Shown: positions 24,458 through 34,274 of the stretch, one piece after another | How the letters are laid out: each line of letters opens with the position of its first letter | Position numbering within the stretch: position 1 is the first letter of the stretch | Assembly (NCBI RefSeq): GCF_012241385.1 | Contig: NZ_JAAVXB010000002.1 | Location: 310,001-374,000 of the forward strand | Direction: 5' to 3' | DNA from: Solimonas marina | GTDB lineage: Bacteria > Pseudomonadota > Gammaproteobacteria > Nevskiales > Nevskiaceae | Length of the DNA: 64,000 nt | Translations under genes and position numbers: made by a program | The notes under the pieces: model-generated | Database searches by the model: none | What the model was told of the DNA's origin: nothing | The model's input: the letters and a program-made list of their open reading frames with translations, nothing else

Positions 24458-25537
24458 TCAAAGGGCGCGGGTCAGCATCGCGATGCGCGCCGGATCGGCG
24501 GCCTGCGGATCGACCGGGGTTGGTGCCATCGATGCCTGATAGGGGGCTCTGGCCAGTTCGGCCAGCAGATCGAGATGCGCATCGCTGGCGTTGAGGGCCG
24601 GGATGTAGCGCAAGGCTTGGCCGCCGGCGGCACGAAACTGTTCACCGTAGCGCAGCGACACCTCTTCGAGCGTCTCCAGGCAGTCGGCCGCGAAGCCTGG
24701 GCAGATCGCGTCGATGGTCTTGACGCCGCTGCGTGCCAACCGCTCGATGACGACGTCGGTGTACGGCGACAGCCACTTGGCGCGGCCGATGCGCGACTGG
24801 AACGCCAGCGTCCACTGCTCTGGCGCCAAGCCAAGCTCGGCGGCCAGCAGGCGTGCGGTCTTCTGGCAGAAGCAGTAGTACGGATCGCCGCGTTCGAGGC
24901 AGCGGACCGGGATCGAATGGAACGACATCAGCAGATGTTCGCCGCGGCCATGCGCATCCCAGTGCGCGCGGATGCTGGCCGCCAGCGCGGCGATGTAGGC
25001 GGGCGCGGCGTAATAGCCGTCGACGAAGCGCAACTCCGGCCACCAGCGCATCGGTCGCACGTGATCGAGCACGGCTTCGAACACCGTCGTTGTGGTAGTC
25101 GCCGAATACTGTGGGTACAGCGGCAGGACGACGATGCGGCGTGCGCCCTGTTCGAGTAGTTCATCGAGCGCCGAAGCGATCGACGGCGAGCCATAGCGCA
25201 TGCCCAGCGCGACGGGTACGTCGGTGCCGAGACGGGCCTGCAGGCCGGCCTGCTGCGCACGGCCGATCGCCAGTAGCGGTGAGCCCTGTTCGGTCCAGAT
25301 CGCGCCGTAGGCGTGCGCGAGCTTGCGCGGCCGGAACGGCAGGATGAAGCCGTAAAGAATGGGCCACCACAGCGCGCGCGGCAGTTCGACGACGCGCGGA
25401 TCGCCAAGGAATTCGGCGAGATAGCGGCGGATCGCATCCGCGGTCGGTGCGTCCGGCGTGCCGAGATTGGCGATCAGCACGCCGCAGCGCTGCGGCTGGG
25501 TATGCGGGGTTTGTAGGCTGGCGGAGGTTGGATTCAT
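24458..25537 (-). CDS. hemH: Ferrochelatase
   Basis: 359-residue enzyme that inserts Fe2+ into protoporphyrin IX, the last step of haem synthesis. Conserved features: VLIANLGTPDAP at the start, LPLYPQYSATTT, the active-site His in SFHSIP, and CPGFAADCLETLEE near the C-terminus. The ATG at 25537 (MNPTSAS) was chosen; the longer upstream reading is non-coding. The CPGF..C segments may be ligands of an Fe-S cluster as in some bacterial ferrochelatases, but this is not certain. Confidence 0.94.
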   Translation of the reverse strand: MNPTSASLQTPHTQPQRCGVLIANLGTPDAPTADAIRRYLAEFLGDPRVVELPRALWWPILYGFILPFRPRKLAHAYGAIWTEQGSPLLAIGRAQQAGLQARLGTDVPVALGMRYGSPSIASALDELLEQGARRIVVLPLYPQYSATTTTTVFEAVLDHVRPMRWWPELRFVDGYYAAPAYIAALAASIRAHWDAHGRGEHLLMSFHSIPVRCLERGDPYYCFCQKTARLLAAELGLAPEQWTLAFQSRIGRAKWLSPYTDVVIERLARSGVKTIDAICPGFAADCLETLEEVSLRYGEQFRAAGGQALRYIPALNASDAHLDLLAELARAPYQASMAPTPVDPQAADPARIAMLTRAL

Positions 25538-25596
25538 CCACCGATCATACGTGCCGCGTCGCCTGGCGGCGACGCGGCACTTTTCAGCGGTTGGCG

Positions 25597-27006
25597 TCAG
25601 GCGGTGGGCGTTGCCAGTGCGCTGCGATGGCGCGAGTAGAGGAAGTAGATCAGCAGGCCGATCACCATCCACACCGAGAACGCGATCCAGGTCAGACCCG
25701 GCAGGCTGGCCATCAGCGCACCGCAGAAGCCCATGCCGAGGATCGGCACCAGCGGTACCCACGGCGTGCGGAACGGGCGCGCCATCTTCGGTCGCGTGCG
25801 GCGCAGGACGATGACGCTGAGACAGACCAGGAAGAACGCGCCGAGCGTGCCGAGATTGACGAGTTCGGCGACCTTGCCGATCGGCGACAGCCCGGCGATC
25901 AGGGCGATGACGACGCCGGCGCCGATGATCAGGCGCACCGGCGTTTGCGTGCGCGGATGCAGTCTTGCCATCGGTGACGGCAGCAGACCGTCGCGGCTCA
26001 TGGCGAGGACGATGCGCGTCAGGCCGTAGAACAGCACCAGCATGACGGTGGTGATGCCGAAGATCGCGCCGGTCGCAACCAGGCCCTGTGCCCAGCTGAT
26101 GCCGAGCGTGCCCATCGCCGCGGCAATCGGCGCCTTCAGGTCGATCTGCGTGTACGGCACGACACCGGTCAGAATGCCGGATACGACGATGTAGAGCAGC
26201 GTGCAGATGGCGAGCGAGGCCAGAATGCCGATCGGCAGGTCACGCTGCGGATTGATCGCCTCTTCGCCGGCCGTCGATACCGCGTCGAAGCCGATATAGG
26301 CGAAGAAGATCAGCGCGGCGGCAGTGGCTACGCCCATCACGCCGAAATGCGACTGGCCGTTGGCGTCGACCACGCGCTCCGGGATGAACGGCGTCCAGTT
26401 GTCGGTGTTGATGTGCGGCGCGGCGATGGCGATGAAGATCGCGATCGTCGCCAGCTTGATGACGACCATGACGCCGTTGAAGCGTGCCGACTCCTTGACG
26501 CCCCACGACAGCAGCACCGCGAGGACCAGGACGATGACGATCGCCGGCACATTGCAGATGCCGCCCTCCGATGGCGACGACGTCCACTCGGCCGGCAGTT
26601 CGATGCCGAAGAAGCCGGACAGAATCTTCGCGAAGTAGCCCGACCAGCCGATCGACACGGTCGCCGTCGCCACCGTGTATTCGAGCAGCAGCAGCCAGCC
26701 GATGACCCATGCCGGGAACTCGCCGATGCCGGCGTAGGCGTAGCCGTAGGCGCTGCCGCTGCCGCCGATCGCACTGGATAGTTCCGCGTAGCACAGTGCC
26801 GAAAAGGCGCAAGCCAATCCCGAGAGCACGAACGACAGCACGATGGCCGGGCCGGCGTGCTCGGCGGCGGCGACGCCGGTCAGCACGAAGATGCCGGTAC
26901 CGATCACGCAGCCGATGCCGAGCAAGGTCAGATCCCACGCGGTCAGACAGCGGCGCAGGCCGGTATGGGCATTCGGATCAATCGCTTTAGTGCGCATCAG
27001 GCTCAT
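25597..27006 (-). CDS. Amino-acid permease, APC superfamily (cationic amino-acid transporter type)
   Basis: 469 residues with about 12-14 transmembrane helices. The first helix motif GIGCVIGTGIFVL and the block FFAYIGFDAVSTAGEEAINPQRDLP (helix 6 region) are those of the CAT/YhdG branch of the APC superfamily. It probably imports basic or neutral amino acids by proton symport; the substrate is not determinable. The start at 27006 follows an in-frame discard of 27 non-membrane residues. Confidence 0.88.
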   Translation of the reverse strand: MSLMRTKAIDPNAHTGLRRCLTAWDLTLLGIGCVIGTGIFVLTGVAAAEHAGPAIVLSFVLSGLACAFSALCYAELSSAIGGSGSAYGYAYAGIGEFPAWVIGWLLLLEYTVATATVSIGWSGYFAKILSGFFGIELPAEWTSSPSEGGICNVPAIVIVLVLAVLLSWGVKESARFNGVMVVIKLATIAIFIAIAAPHINTDNWTPFIPERVVDANGQSHFGVMGVATAAALIFFAYIGFDAVSTAGEEAINPQRDLPIGILASLAICTLLYIVVSGILTGVVPYTQIDLKAPIAAAMGTLGISWAQGLVATGAIFGITTVMLVLFYGLTRIVLAMSRDGLLPSPMARLHPRTQTPVRLIIGAGVVIALIAGLSPIGKVAELVNLGTLGAFFLVCLSVIVLRRTRPKMARPFRTPWVPLVPILGMGFCGALMASLPGLTWIAFSVWMVIGLLIYFLYSRHRSALATPTA

Positions 27007-27286
27007 GCGGTGGGGCTCCCCCGAAGTGTTCGGGCGATTATGCACAAAGCCGGCCAAGAGCCCGACGGGAAAGACCCCCAGGCGCAACGATCGGATGTGT
27101 GCTTGGCCTGGGTGCGAAGGACTGCGACGATCAATGCCGATCGGCAGAAAATTGATCGCGGCGCGGTCTCGCGACCTTTTATCCTATGCGGCTGGACGCT
27201 ATGCGAGTCCGTATTTGCGATCTTCGCTCGCCACGCTCATACATTCCGCGCGTGGTGGCGGTGCCGGAATCACCAGGGCTCACGCT

Positions 27287-28528
27287 GTGCAAAACCCCCC
27301 ACACCCTTTTTCATTCCGCGACTTTCGTCTGTTCTGGATCGCGCGCCTGGCCACGACGCTGGCGCAGAACGGCATGGTCGTCGTGATCGGCTGGCAGGTC
27401 TACGACATTGCCCGTGCGTCGATGGCGCCTCGCGATGCCGCCTTGTGGCTGGGGCTCATCGGACTCGCGCAGTTTTTGCCGCTATTTGCGCTGACGCTGG
27501 TCACCGGCTGGGCGGCCGATCGTCTCGACCGTCGCGTGATCGTGCGCCTGTGCCTGGGCGCGCAGCTGATCTGCGCGGCGGCGCTGGGCACGTTGACCCA
27601 CGCCGGGCAGATGTCGTTGACGCCGCTGTTCGTGGTCGCGATCGTCCTCGGCATCGCCCGCGCGTTCTACGCACCGGCGCAGAATGCACTCGGCCCGAAC
27701 CTGGTGCCGCGCGAGATCTTGCCGCGCGCCATCGCATTGGGTGCGATCGCCAGCCGCAGCGGCGCGATCGCCGGCCCCGCGGTGGGCGGCTATCTGTATG
27801 CGCTGGCTCCCTTTGCGCCCTATGCCTTCGATGCACTGCTGTTCGCGCTGGCCTTCTTCTGCGTGATGCTGATCCGGCCGGTCGCGGTGACGGCGATGAG
27901 CCGCCAGCTGCATCCATGGCGGCAGATGCTGGAAGGGCTGCACTACATTCGTCGCAATCGCGTGGTGCTCGGCGCGATCTCACTGGACCTGTTTGCCGTC
28001 CTGCTGGGTGGCGCAACCGCTATGCTGCCGATCTATGCGCGCGACATCCTGCACGTTGGCGCTGCCGGTCTCGGCGCGCTGCGCGCCGCGCCCGCCGTCG
28101 GCGCACTGGTATCGGCCCTGTGGTTCACCTACCGGCCGCTGCGCAGCGACATCGGCGTGAAGATGCTGATGGCCGTCGCGATCTACGGGGTGGCGACGGT
28201 GGTATTCGGCCTGTCGCGCATGATGCCGCTGTCGTTGATCTGTCTCGCGGTTCTGGGCGCTGCCGACATGCTGTCGGTCTATGTGCGGCAGTCGCTGATC
28301 CAGATGTCGACCCCCGACGAGATGCGCGGGCGTGTCGGCGCGGTGTCGACGATGTTCGTGTCCGCATCGAACGAGCTTGGCGAGGCCGAATCCGGGTTTC
28401 TCGCGGCGCTGATCGGCCCGGTGGCGGCCGTTGTCCTCGGCGGCGGTGGCGCGGTCGTGATGGCCGTGTTGTGGGCGCGCGCGTTTCCGGAGCTGCGGGA
28501 GGCGCGAAACTTCGATCTGCCGAAGTAG
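27287..28528 (+). CDS. MFS transporter, EntS-like
   Basis: 413 residues with about 12 transmembrane helices in two halves. Motif A (GWAADRLDRRVIVRL) lies between helices 2 and 3. The pattern ALGPNLVPREILPRAIALG and the C-terminal STPDEMRGRVGAVSTMF are typical of the MFS_3/EntS branch (siderophore or drug export). The start is unclear: no in-frame ATG, and GTG at 27287 is the best choice just before FSFRDFRLFW, the usual N-terminus. Substrate unknown. Confidence 0.84.
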   Translation: MQNPPHPFSFRDFRLFWIARLATTLAQNGMVVVIGWQVYDIARASMAPRDAALWLGLIGLAQFLPLFALTLVTGWAADRLDRRVIVRLCLGAQLICAAALGTLTHAGQMSLTPLFVVAIVLGIARAFYAPAQNALGPNLVPREILPRAIALGAIASRSGAIAGPAVGGYLYALAPFAPYAFDALLFALAFFCVMLIRPVAVTAMSRQLHPWRQMLEGLHYIRRNRVVLGAISLDLFAVLLGGATAMLPIYARDILHVGAAGLGALRAAPAVGALVSALWFTYRPLRSDIGVKMLMAVAIYGVATVVFGLSRMMPLSLICLAVLGAADMLSVYVRQSLIQMSTPDEMRGRVGAVSTMFVSASNELGEAESGFLAALIGPVAAVVLGGGGAVVMAVLWARAFPELREARNFDLPK

Positions 28529-28572
28529 GCTGCGGCGCTGAGGGGGAGGGGTACGGCGCAGCTTCATGCAAC

Positions 28573-28602
28573 AAAAAGGCCCGGCGATGCCGGGCCCTTT
28601 TC
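28573..28602. terminator. Bidirectional terminator between the MFS and thiolase genes
   Basis: AAAAGGCCCGGC / GCCGGGCCCTTTT stem with a short loop and A/T tracts on both sides, between converging genes. Confidence 0.88.
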
Positions 28603-28621
28603 ATGTTGCCGCGACGTGCGA

Positions 28622-29911
28622 TCAGGCCGCTTCGACGATCGCCGTCACGCCCAGGCCGCCGGCCGCGCAGATCGAGATCAGACCGCGACCGCCGCCGTTC
28701 TCTGCCAGGATTTTGCCCAGCGTCGCGACGATGCGGCCACCGGTTGCGGCGAACGGGTGGCCGGACGCGAGGCTGCCGCCCTTGACGTTCATCTTGGCGC
28801 GGTCGATAGCGCCGAGCGGTGCGTCGAGCCCGAGCTTCTCCTTGCAGAACACCGGGTCTTCCCAGGCCTTCAGCGTGCACAGCACCTGGCCGGCGAAGGC
28901 TTCGTGGATTTCGTAGAAGTCGAAGTCCTGCAGCTTGAGCTGCGCGCGTTCAAGCATGCGTGCGACGGCATAGGCCGGTGCCATCAGCAGGCCCTCGTGC
29001 TTGTGACCGGCGAAGTCGACGGCCGCGGTCTCGGCGTGCGTGATGTAGGCCAGCGGCTTGAGGCCGTGCGCCTTCGCCCATTCGTCGGACGCCAGCAGCA
29101 CCGCCGACGCGCCGTCGGTCAGCGGCGTCGAGTTGGCCGCCGTCAGCGTGCCCTTGCCGGACTTGCGGTCGAACGCCGGGCCCAGCGTCGCCAGCTTCTC
29201 CAGCGAGATGTCCGGGCGCAGATTGTTGTCGCGCTCCAGACCGGCGAACGGCACGATCAGATCGTCGTAGAAACCAGCCTCGTAGGCCGCCGCCGCCTTC
29301 TTGTGCGATTCGTAGGCGAGCAGGTCCTGCGCCTCGCGCGGGATCTTCCATTCCTTGACCATCACTTCGCAGTGCTGGCCCATACTCATCTTCGTCCGCG
29401 GCTCGCCGTTGGTCGGGATCTGCGGGGCGAGCATCGCCGGGCGGAACTTGGCGAGCGCGGCGAGGCGCTGGCCGGCGGTCTTCGCGCGGTTCACTTCGAG
29501 CAGGATCTTGCGCAGCTTCTCGCCGACCGCGATCGGCGCGTCCGACGTCGTGTCGACGCCGCCGCCGATACCGGATTCGATCTGGCCGAGCGCGATCTTG
29601 TTGGCAACGTTGATGATGCCCTGCAGGCCCGTGCCGCAGGCCATCTGCAGGTCATAAGCCGTCGTCTCCGGCGCCAGACCCGACGACAGCACCGACTCGC
29701 GGCACAGGTTGAAATCTCGTGAGTGCTTGAGCACCGCGCCGGCGGCGACTTCGCCGATGCGCTCGCCGTGCAGCTGGTACTTGTCGACGAGGCCCTTGAG
29801 TGCCGCCGTCAGCATGTCCTGGTTCGACTTCGTCGCGTACTTGGTGTTCGAGCGTGCGAACGGGATGCGCGACCCACCGAGGATCGCCACCTTGCGGCCG
29901 TAGGGTTTCAT
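28622..29911 (-). CDS. Thiolase, FadI-like acetyl-CoA acyltransferase
   Basis: 429 residues. The acyl-accepting Cys92 lies in QMACGTGLQG; the second active-site motifs are EIHEAFAGQ and the C-terminal GHPFAATGGR and CAAGGLGVTA. The FATG variant and the length match FadI, the beta subunit of the (anaerobic-type) fatty-acid oxidation complex, rather than biosynthetic PhaA. The partner fadJ is not adjacent, so a PhaA-like or other degradative role remains possible. ATG at 29911. Confidence 0.85.
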   Translation of the reverse strand: MKPYGRKVAILGGSRIPFARSNTKYATKSNQDMLTAALKGLVDKYQLHGERIGEVAAGAVLKHSRDFNLCRESVLSSGLAPETTAYDLQMACGTGLQGIINVANKIALGQIESGIGGGVDTTSDAPIAVGEKLRKILLEVNRAKTAGQRLAALAKFRPAMLAPQIPTNGEPRTKMSMGQHCEVMVKEWKIPREAQDLLAYESHKKAAAAYEAGFYDDLIVPFAGLERDNNLRPDISLEKLATLGPAFDRKSGKGTLTAANSTPLTDGASAVLLASDEWAKAHGLKPLAYITHAETAAVDFAGHKHEGLLMAPAYAVARMLERAQLKLQDFDFYEIHEAFAGQVLCTLKAWEDPVFCKEKLGLDAPLGAIDRAKMNVKGGSLASGHPFAATGGRIVATLGKILAENGGGRGLISICAAGGLGVTAIVEAA

Positions 29912-30017
29912 CTGCGTCTCCTGCAATGAAAAAAATCTGGCGGCGAGCTTAGGAGTCGACGCCGGTGCTGGCTATTGCTGCGGCGCCACAAACTACCGTC
30001 ATCGCACGATACGCGCA

Positions 30018-30046
30018 AAGAAAAAGGTCCCGGAATCCGGGACCTT
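30018..30046 (-). terminator. Orphan rho-independent terminator
   Basis: AAGGTCCCGG / CCGGGACCTT stem followed on the minus strand by TTTCTTTG. It ends no annotated gene. Confidence 0.75.
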
Positions 30047-30264
30047 GGGGCATGTCAATGTCAGGCGACGGGGCGGGGCGCGCGACCCCGTGCCCGGCTG
30101 ATATCGGTGGCGGCGGGCGTTCGTCAGGGCGTAAGTTGGTAAGGGGTTGCCATCCTCGGCACGACCTCACCTCTCGATCTTGCCCCTGGCTCGGCGTTTA
30201 CCTGACTCGGGGTGACATTGAGTCACCCCTCGCCGGGGGAAACGCTCCCTGGCCGGGCGTTCGC

Positions 30265-30298
30265 AAAAAAAACGCGCCATTCAAGGCGCGTTTTTTTT
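30265..30298 (-). terminator. Terminator of the accB-accC operon
   Basis: ACGCGCC / GGCGCGT stem flanked by eight A's and eight T's, starting two bases after the accC stop. Confidence 0.93.
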
Positions 30299-30300
30299 AT

Positions 30301-31662
30301 TCACTCCTCGTTTGCCCATTGGGCGAGCATTTTCTCGAGGTAGTGGATGTGGTGCGTGCCTTCCTTGAACACCGCGTCCGACATGATGCGGCGCTGCAAC
30401 GGGATGTTGCAGTTGATGCCTTCGATCACCATTTCCGCCAGCGCTTGGCGCATGCGCGCGATCGCGCTCTTGCGGTCGGAGCCCCAGGTGATGAGCTTGC
30501 CGATCATCGAGTCGTAATGCGGCGGTACGTGATAGCCGCGGTAGCAGTGCGAGTCGAGCCGCACGCCCGGACCGCCCGGCGTGTGGTACTTGGTGATCTC
30601 GCCCGGCGACGGAATGAACGTGCGCGCGTGCTCGGCATTGATGCGGCATTCGACGGCATGACCGCGCATGCGGATGTTGCTCTGCTTCTTCTTCAGCGGC
30701 TTGCCATCGGCGATGCGGATCATTTCCTTGATCAGATCGGTGCCGGTGACCATCTCCGTGACCGGGTGCTCGACCTGGATACGGGTGTTCATTTCGATGA
30801 AGTAGAACTTGCCGTCTTCGTAGAGGAACTCGAAGGTACCGGCGCCGCGGTAGCCGATGCGGATGCAGGCCTCGACACAGAGGCTGCCGATCTCGTTGCG
30901 CTGTTCCTCGGTGATGCCCGGCGCTGGCGATTCCTCGACCACCTTCTGGTTGCGGCGCTGCATCGAGCAGTCGCGCTCGCCCAGGTGGATGGCGTTGCCC
31001 TGTCCGTCGGACAGCACCTGGAACTCGATGTGGCGCGGCGTTTCGAGGTACTTCTCCATGAATACGGAGCCGTCCTTGAACGCGGCCAGCGCCTCGCTGC
31101 GCGCCAGGTGTACCTTTTGCACCAGCTCGTCTTCGGCGCGCACCACATGCATGCCGCGACCGCCGCCGCCGCTGGCCGCCTTGATCAGCACTGGATAGCC
31201 GACCTGCGAGGCGATGGTGATGCACTCGTCGTCGTCGTCCGGCAGCACGCCGTCGCTGCCCGGCACGCAGGGCACGCCCGCTTCGATCATTGCCGCCTTG
31301 GCGTTGGTCTTGCTGCCCATCAGGCGGATGGTTTCGGGCTTGGGGCCGATGAAGATGAAGCCGGACTTCTCCACCGATTCGGCGAAGTCGGCGTTCTCGG
31401 ACATGAAGCCGTAACCCGGGTGGATGGCGTCGGCCTGCGTGACCTCGGCGGCGGAGATGATCGCCGCCATGTTGAGGTACGAATGCGTGGCTTGCGGCGG
31501 ACCGATGCAGACAGCCTCGTCGGCCAGTGCGACGTGCTTCTGCTCGCGGTCGGCCGTCGAGTACACGGCGACGGTCTTGATGCCCAGTTCGCGGCAGCAG
31601 CGCAGGATGCGCAACGCAATCTCGCCGCGATTGGCAATGAGAACTTTCTTGATTTCTTTCAT
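30301..31662 (-). CDS. accC: Biotin carboxylase subunit of acetyl-CoA carboxylase
   Basis: 453-residue enzyme that carboxylates biotin on AccB with ATP and bicarbonate, the first step of fatty-acid synthesis. It has the N-terminal [11 protein letters not shown], the ATP-grasp glycine loop [12 protein letters not shown] (about 160-171), [14 protein letters not shown] (about 288-301) and the C-terminal biotin-carboxylase domain. Directly downstream of accB, as usual. Closed by a strong terminator; the prmA gene that often follows in related genomes is absent here. Confidence 0.97.
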   Translation of the reverse strand: MKEIKKVLIANRGEIALRILRCCRELGIKTVAVYSTADREQKHVALADEAVCIGPPQATHSYLNMAAIISAAEVTQADAIHPGYGFMSENADFAESVEKSGFIFIGPKPETIRLMGSKTNAKAAMIEAGVPCVPGSDGVLPDDDDECITIASQVGYPVLIKAASGGGGRGMHVVRAEDELVQKVHLARSEALAAFKDGSVFMEKYLETPRHIEFQVLSDGQGNAIHLGERDCSMQRRNQKVVEESPAPGITEEQRNEIGSLCVEACIRIGYRGAGTFEFLYEDGKFYFIEMNTRIQVEHPVTEMVTGTDLIKEMIRIADGKPLKKKQSNIRMRGHAVECRINAEHARTFIPSPGEITKYHTPGGPGVRLDSHCYRGYHVPPHYDSMIGKLITWGSDRKSAIARMRQALAEMVIEGINCNIPLQRRIMSDAVFKEGTHHIHYLEKMLAQWANEE

Positions 31663-31710
31663 GGTTGCGGTCGGGCGATCGGACGGGGGATGCGGATCGC
31701 GCTCATCGCT

Positions 31711-32166
31711 TTATTCGATCGCGAATAGCGGCTGGTCGAATTCGACCGCCTTTTCGTTGTCGGCGAACACCTCGACCACCACGCCCGACTTGTCGGCCTC
31801 GATCTGGTTGAGCATCTTCATCGCTTCGATGATGCACAGCACCTGACCGGCCTTGACCGTCTGCCCCACCTCGACGAACGACTTGGCGCCCGGCGACGGC
31901 GAACGATAGAAGGTACCGACCATCGGCGCCTTGACGATGTGGCGGGTCTCGGCGGCCGGCGCGGCGGCTGCCGCTGCCGGGGCGGCAGGCGCAGCAGCCG
32001 GCGCGGCGGCGGGCGCCGCGACGGCAACTGGCGGTGGCGCATAGACGGGGGCAGCCGCGCTCTGGCGGCTGATGCGGACCGATTCCTCACCCTCGCGAAC
32101 TTCCAGCTCGGAAATGCCGGACTGTTCGACGAGATCGATCAACGTCTTGATCTTGCGTAAATCCAT
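31711..32166 (-). CDS. accB: Biotin carboxyl carrier protein
   Basis: 151 residues. The N-terminal [16 protein letters not shown] helix is followed by an Ala/Pro-rich flexible linker (about 37-72) and a biotinyl domain with EAMKM (biotinylated Lys117). It carries CO2 between AccC and the carboxyltransferase. Second gene of aroQ-accB-accC. Confidence 0.97.
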   Translation of the reverse strand: MDLRKIKTLIDLVEQSGISELEVREGEESVRISRQSAAAPVYAPPPVAVAAPAAAPAAAPAAPAAAAAAPAAETRHIVKAPMVGTFYRSPSPGAKSFVEVGQTVKAGQVLCIIEAMKMLNQIEADKSGVVVEVFADNEKAVEFDQPLFAIE

Positions 32167-32189
32167 TTGCTCCCTCCTGGGGAGTGTTT

Positions 32190-32633
32190 TTAGGTTTGCG
32201 AAAGGCGCTGATGCGCCGACAGCAAGGCCAGCTGGTAACCCAGCGCGCCACAGCCAGCGATCACGCCCAAAGCGATATCGGAAAGATAGGAATGCCGACG
32301 GAATGCCTCGCGGGCATGGACGTTCGACAAATGAATTTCGATGAACGGAATCGCCACGCCGAGCAGCGCATCGCGCAGCGCAACGCTGGTGTGCGTATAG
32401 GCGCCCGGATTGATGAGGATGAAGTCGACCTGTTCGGTGCGCGCCTGTTGCACGCGGTCGACGAGCGCTCCCTCGTGATTACTCTGGAAGCACTGCAGCT
32501 CATGGCCCAGACGGGTCGCTTCCACGACCAGCGCCGCTTCGATATCGGCGAGGGTCTGGTGGCCATAGACCGCGGGCTCGCGTGTGCCCAGCAGGTTCAA
32601 ATTCGGCCCGTTGATCAGCAGCAGACGACTCAA
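32190..32633 (-). CDS. aroQ: Type II 3-dehydroquinate dehydratase
   Basis: 147-residue enzyme of the shikimate pathway. The N-terminal [14 protein letters not shown], catalytic Tyr23 in the flexible loop, [19 protein letters not shown] and EIHLSN blocks are all present. Placement before accB is common in gammaproteobacteria. Confidence 0.97.
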   Translation of the reverse strand: MSRLLLINGPNLNLLGTREPAVYGHQTLADIEAALVVEATRLGHELQCFQSNHEGALVDRVQQARTEQVDFILINPGAYTHTSVALRDALLGVAIPFIEIHLSNVHAREAFRRHSYLSDIALGVIAGCGALGYQLALLSAHQRLSQT

Positions 32634-32908
32634 GCGTGTGCTCTCGTTCGCAAAGTCTGGCGATTCTGCCCCTGCCGATGGGCGAAAACAAGCGGTTGGC
32701 CGAAATGACGGAAGTTGACTACACGATCAAGGAAGTTTGGCGCAGTTTGACTGACCGGACGTTCAATGACGTGCTTGCTCGTCCGTGCCGCCCCAGCGCC
32801 CGACATCGGGCCGGTCGGGGCGCATCGATTTGCACACCTCGGGGCTGCAATCCGGCCTGCCGTCGCGCGTTGCAAACGCGCTTCGCCGATGCGCGCGGGA
32901 ATGCGTGT

Positions 32909-33433
32909 TCAGCCGTTACCGAGGTGGCGGTTCAACAGGCTCTGCAGCTGCTCCGCACTCATGCCGCCGAGAATGCGCTCGGCAACGAAGCCGTCCGGAT
33001 CGATCAGCACCGAGAACGGCAGCGCGCCGCGATCGTTGCCCAGTGCACGCATCGCCTGATCGCCGCCGGTGAAGTCGGCGGTCACTGGATAGTTAATGTG
33101 AAAGCGCGTCAGCATCGGCCGCACGGCATCGGCCTCGTCGAGCGCCGGGCCGACGATCTTCAGGCCCAGCGATGCATAGTCGGACTGCGCCTGCACCAGA
33201 TGCGGAATCTCGTTCATGCACGGTGCGCACCACGAGGCCCAGAAGTTGATCAGCACCCAGTGGCCATGCAGGTTCTGCAGGCTGATGGTCTTGCCGTCGA
33301 GCGTGTGGAAATTGATCGGCGGCGCGACCGCCGACACGTCCTGACTCGGCGTCGAATGCAGATACCAGTACGAGAAGCCGCCGGCGACGGCGCCCACCAG
33401 TGCGAGACAGAAAATGATGACGAACTTGCGCAT
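32909..33433 (-). CDS. TlpA/ResA-like membrane-anchored thioredoxin
   Basis: 174 residues with one N-terminal transmembrane anchor (about 4-24) and a thioredoxin fold with WCAPC (Cys69/Cys72) and a cis-Pro in ALPFSVLIDP. Such proteins reduce disulfides in the periplasm, for instance in apocytochrome c maturation. It lies 27 bases after a lone nDsbD domain gene, so the two may form one periplasmic redox relay. Confidence 0.86.
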   Translation of the reverse strand: MRKFVIIFCLALVGAVAGGFSYWYLHSTPSQDVSAVAPPINFHTLDGKTISLQNLHGHWVLINFWASWCAPCMNEIPHLVQAQSDYASLGLKIVGPALDEADAVRPMLTRFHINYPVTADFTGGDQAMRALGNDRGALPFSVLIDPDGFVAERILGGMSAEQLQSLLNRHLGNG

Positions 33434-33460
33434 GGGATTCGGTAGCGAAGGGCAGAGCGC

Positions 33461-33910
33461 TTACGGCGCGATCGTCTGCACCACGGTTTGCGGTGGGTAG
33501 CAGACGCCGGCGTCGGCGCAACCCTGATAAGTGACGCGGACTCGTAGCGGGGCACTCGGCGTCGCGCTCAGCGGCACGTCGGCCTCCAGATCGTTGCGAT
33601 AGATCTCGACGTCGCCGAAATGATCGTCGTGATGGGCGATGCCGTCCGGCAGTCGAATCGCTTCGACGCCGGCCGCACTCGGTGCCAGCGTTTCGACCTT
33701 GATGCGTTGACGGTACAGGTAATAGCCCGGCGCGATGCTCCAGCTCAGGTGCAGGCTCTGGCCGTGTCGTTCGACCGGCAGCATCGAGAAGGCCTGTGCG
33801 GCGGTCAGCAAGTCGTTGGCCGAGGCCGGGCCGTCGAACAGATGGGTGTTGGCGGCGGCGGCGGTCGAAACGACCAGCAGCGCGGCGCCCGTCAGGCGGA
33901 TCAGCGACAC
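33461..33910 (-). CDS. Stand-alone DsbD N-terminal (nDsbD) domain protein
   Basis: 149 residues: signal peptide (about 1-20), then the immunoglobulin-like nDsbD fold (HLSWSIAPGYYLYRQRIKVE, FGDVEIYRN) ending in the redox pair Cys131 and Cys137 (GCADAGVCYPP), which in DsbD passes electrons to DsbC or CcmG. The transmembrane and C-terminal thioredoxin domains of a normal DsbD (about 570 residues) are absent. The frame closes cleanly with no trace of the rest downstream. GTG start overlapping cutA by 10 bases. Confidence 0.82.
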   Translation of the reverse strand: MSLIRLTGAALLVVSTAAAANTHLFDGPASANDLLTAAQAFSMLPVERHGQSLHLSWSIAPGYYLYRQRIKVETLAPSAAGVEAIRLPDGIAHHDDHFGDVEIYRNDLEADVPLSATPSAPLRVRVTYQGCADAGVCYPPQTVVQTIAP

Positions 33911-34221
33911 GAAGCGAGTATCCAGTCGAGGTAGGGTGTGTGTGCCTCGCCGACGTTGACCGCGACGATCTCCGGAAGTTCGTAGGGATGCAGTTCGAGC
34001 ACGGCATCGCGCAAGGCGAAGAAGCCCTCGGCCGGGTGCTTGATCAGCAGCAGTGATTCTTCCGCGCTTTCGATTTCGCCCTGCCAGCGATAGATCGATT
34101 GCAGCTTGGGCAGCACGCTGACGCAGGCCGCCAGACGACGCTCGACCAGTGCGCGGGCGATGGGCTCGGCCTGTGCGGGGGGACAACTGACGAAGCTGAT
34201 GGCGGCGGACGAGACGGACAT
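33901..34221 (-). CDS. cutA: CutA1 divalent-cation tolerance protein
   Basis: 106-residue trimeric PII-like protein. Family blocks ARALVERRLAACVSVLP, SIYRWQGEIESAEESLLLIK and HPYELPEIVAV are clear. It is often found upstream of dsbD in proteobacteria, which fits the nDsbD-like gene that follows. Biochemical role still debated (copper tolerance, stability). Confidence 0.94.
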   Translation of the reverse strand: MSVSSAAISFVSCPPAQAEPIARALVERRLAACVSVLPKLQSIYRWQGEIESAEESLLLIKHPAEGFFALRDAVLELHPYELPEIVAVNVGEAHTPYLDWILASCR

Positions 34222-34274
34222 CGTGAAAGCTTACCCGGTTTGTCCGGCCGCCCGCGGGGCATGCACGCGGGGCA

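Larger units (their letters stand above)
29912..30300. other. 389-base intergenic region with an orphan terminator, candidate sRNA locus
   Basis: No convincing protein gene. Reading the minus strand from the accC terminator, there is a perfect GGGGTGAC-loop-GTCACCCC hairpin (about 30,211-30,231), about 165 bases of G/C-rich sequence, and then a separate terminator (30,018-30,046), all before the thiolase start. Two terminators in series with sequence between them suggest a short independent transcript. Confidence 0.45.

Noticed and set aside
30000-30170. A 73-codon ORF in the accC-thiolase gap
   Set aside because: No ribosome-binding site and Pro/Arg-rich composition; it is crossed by the orphan terminator.
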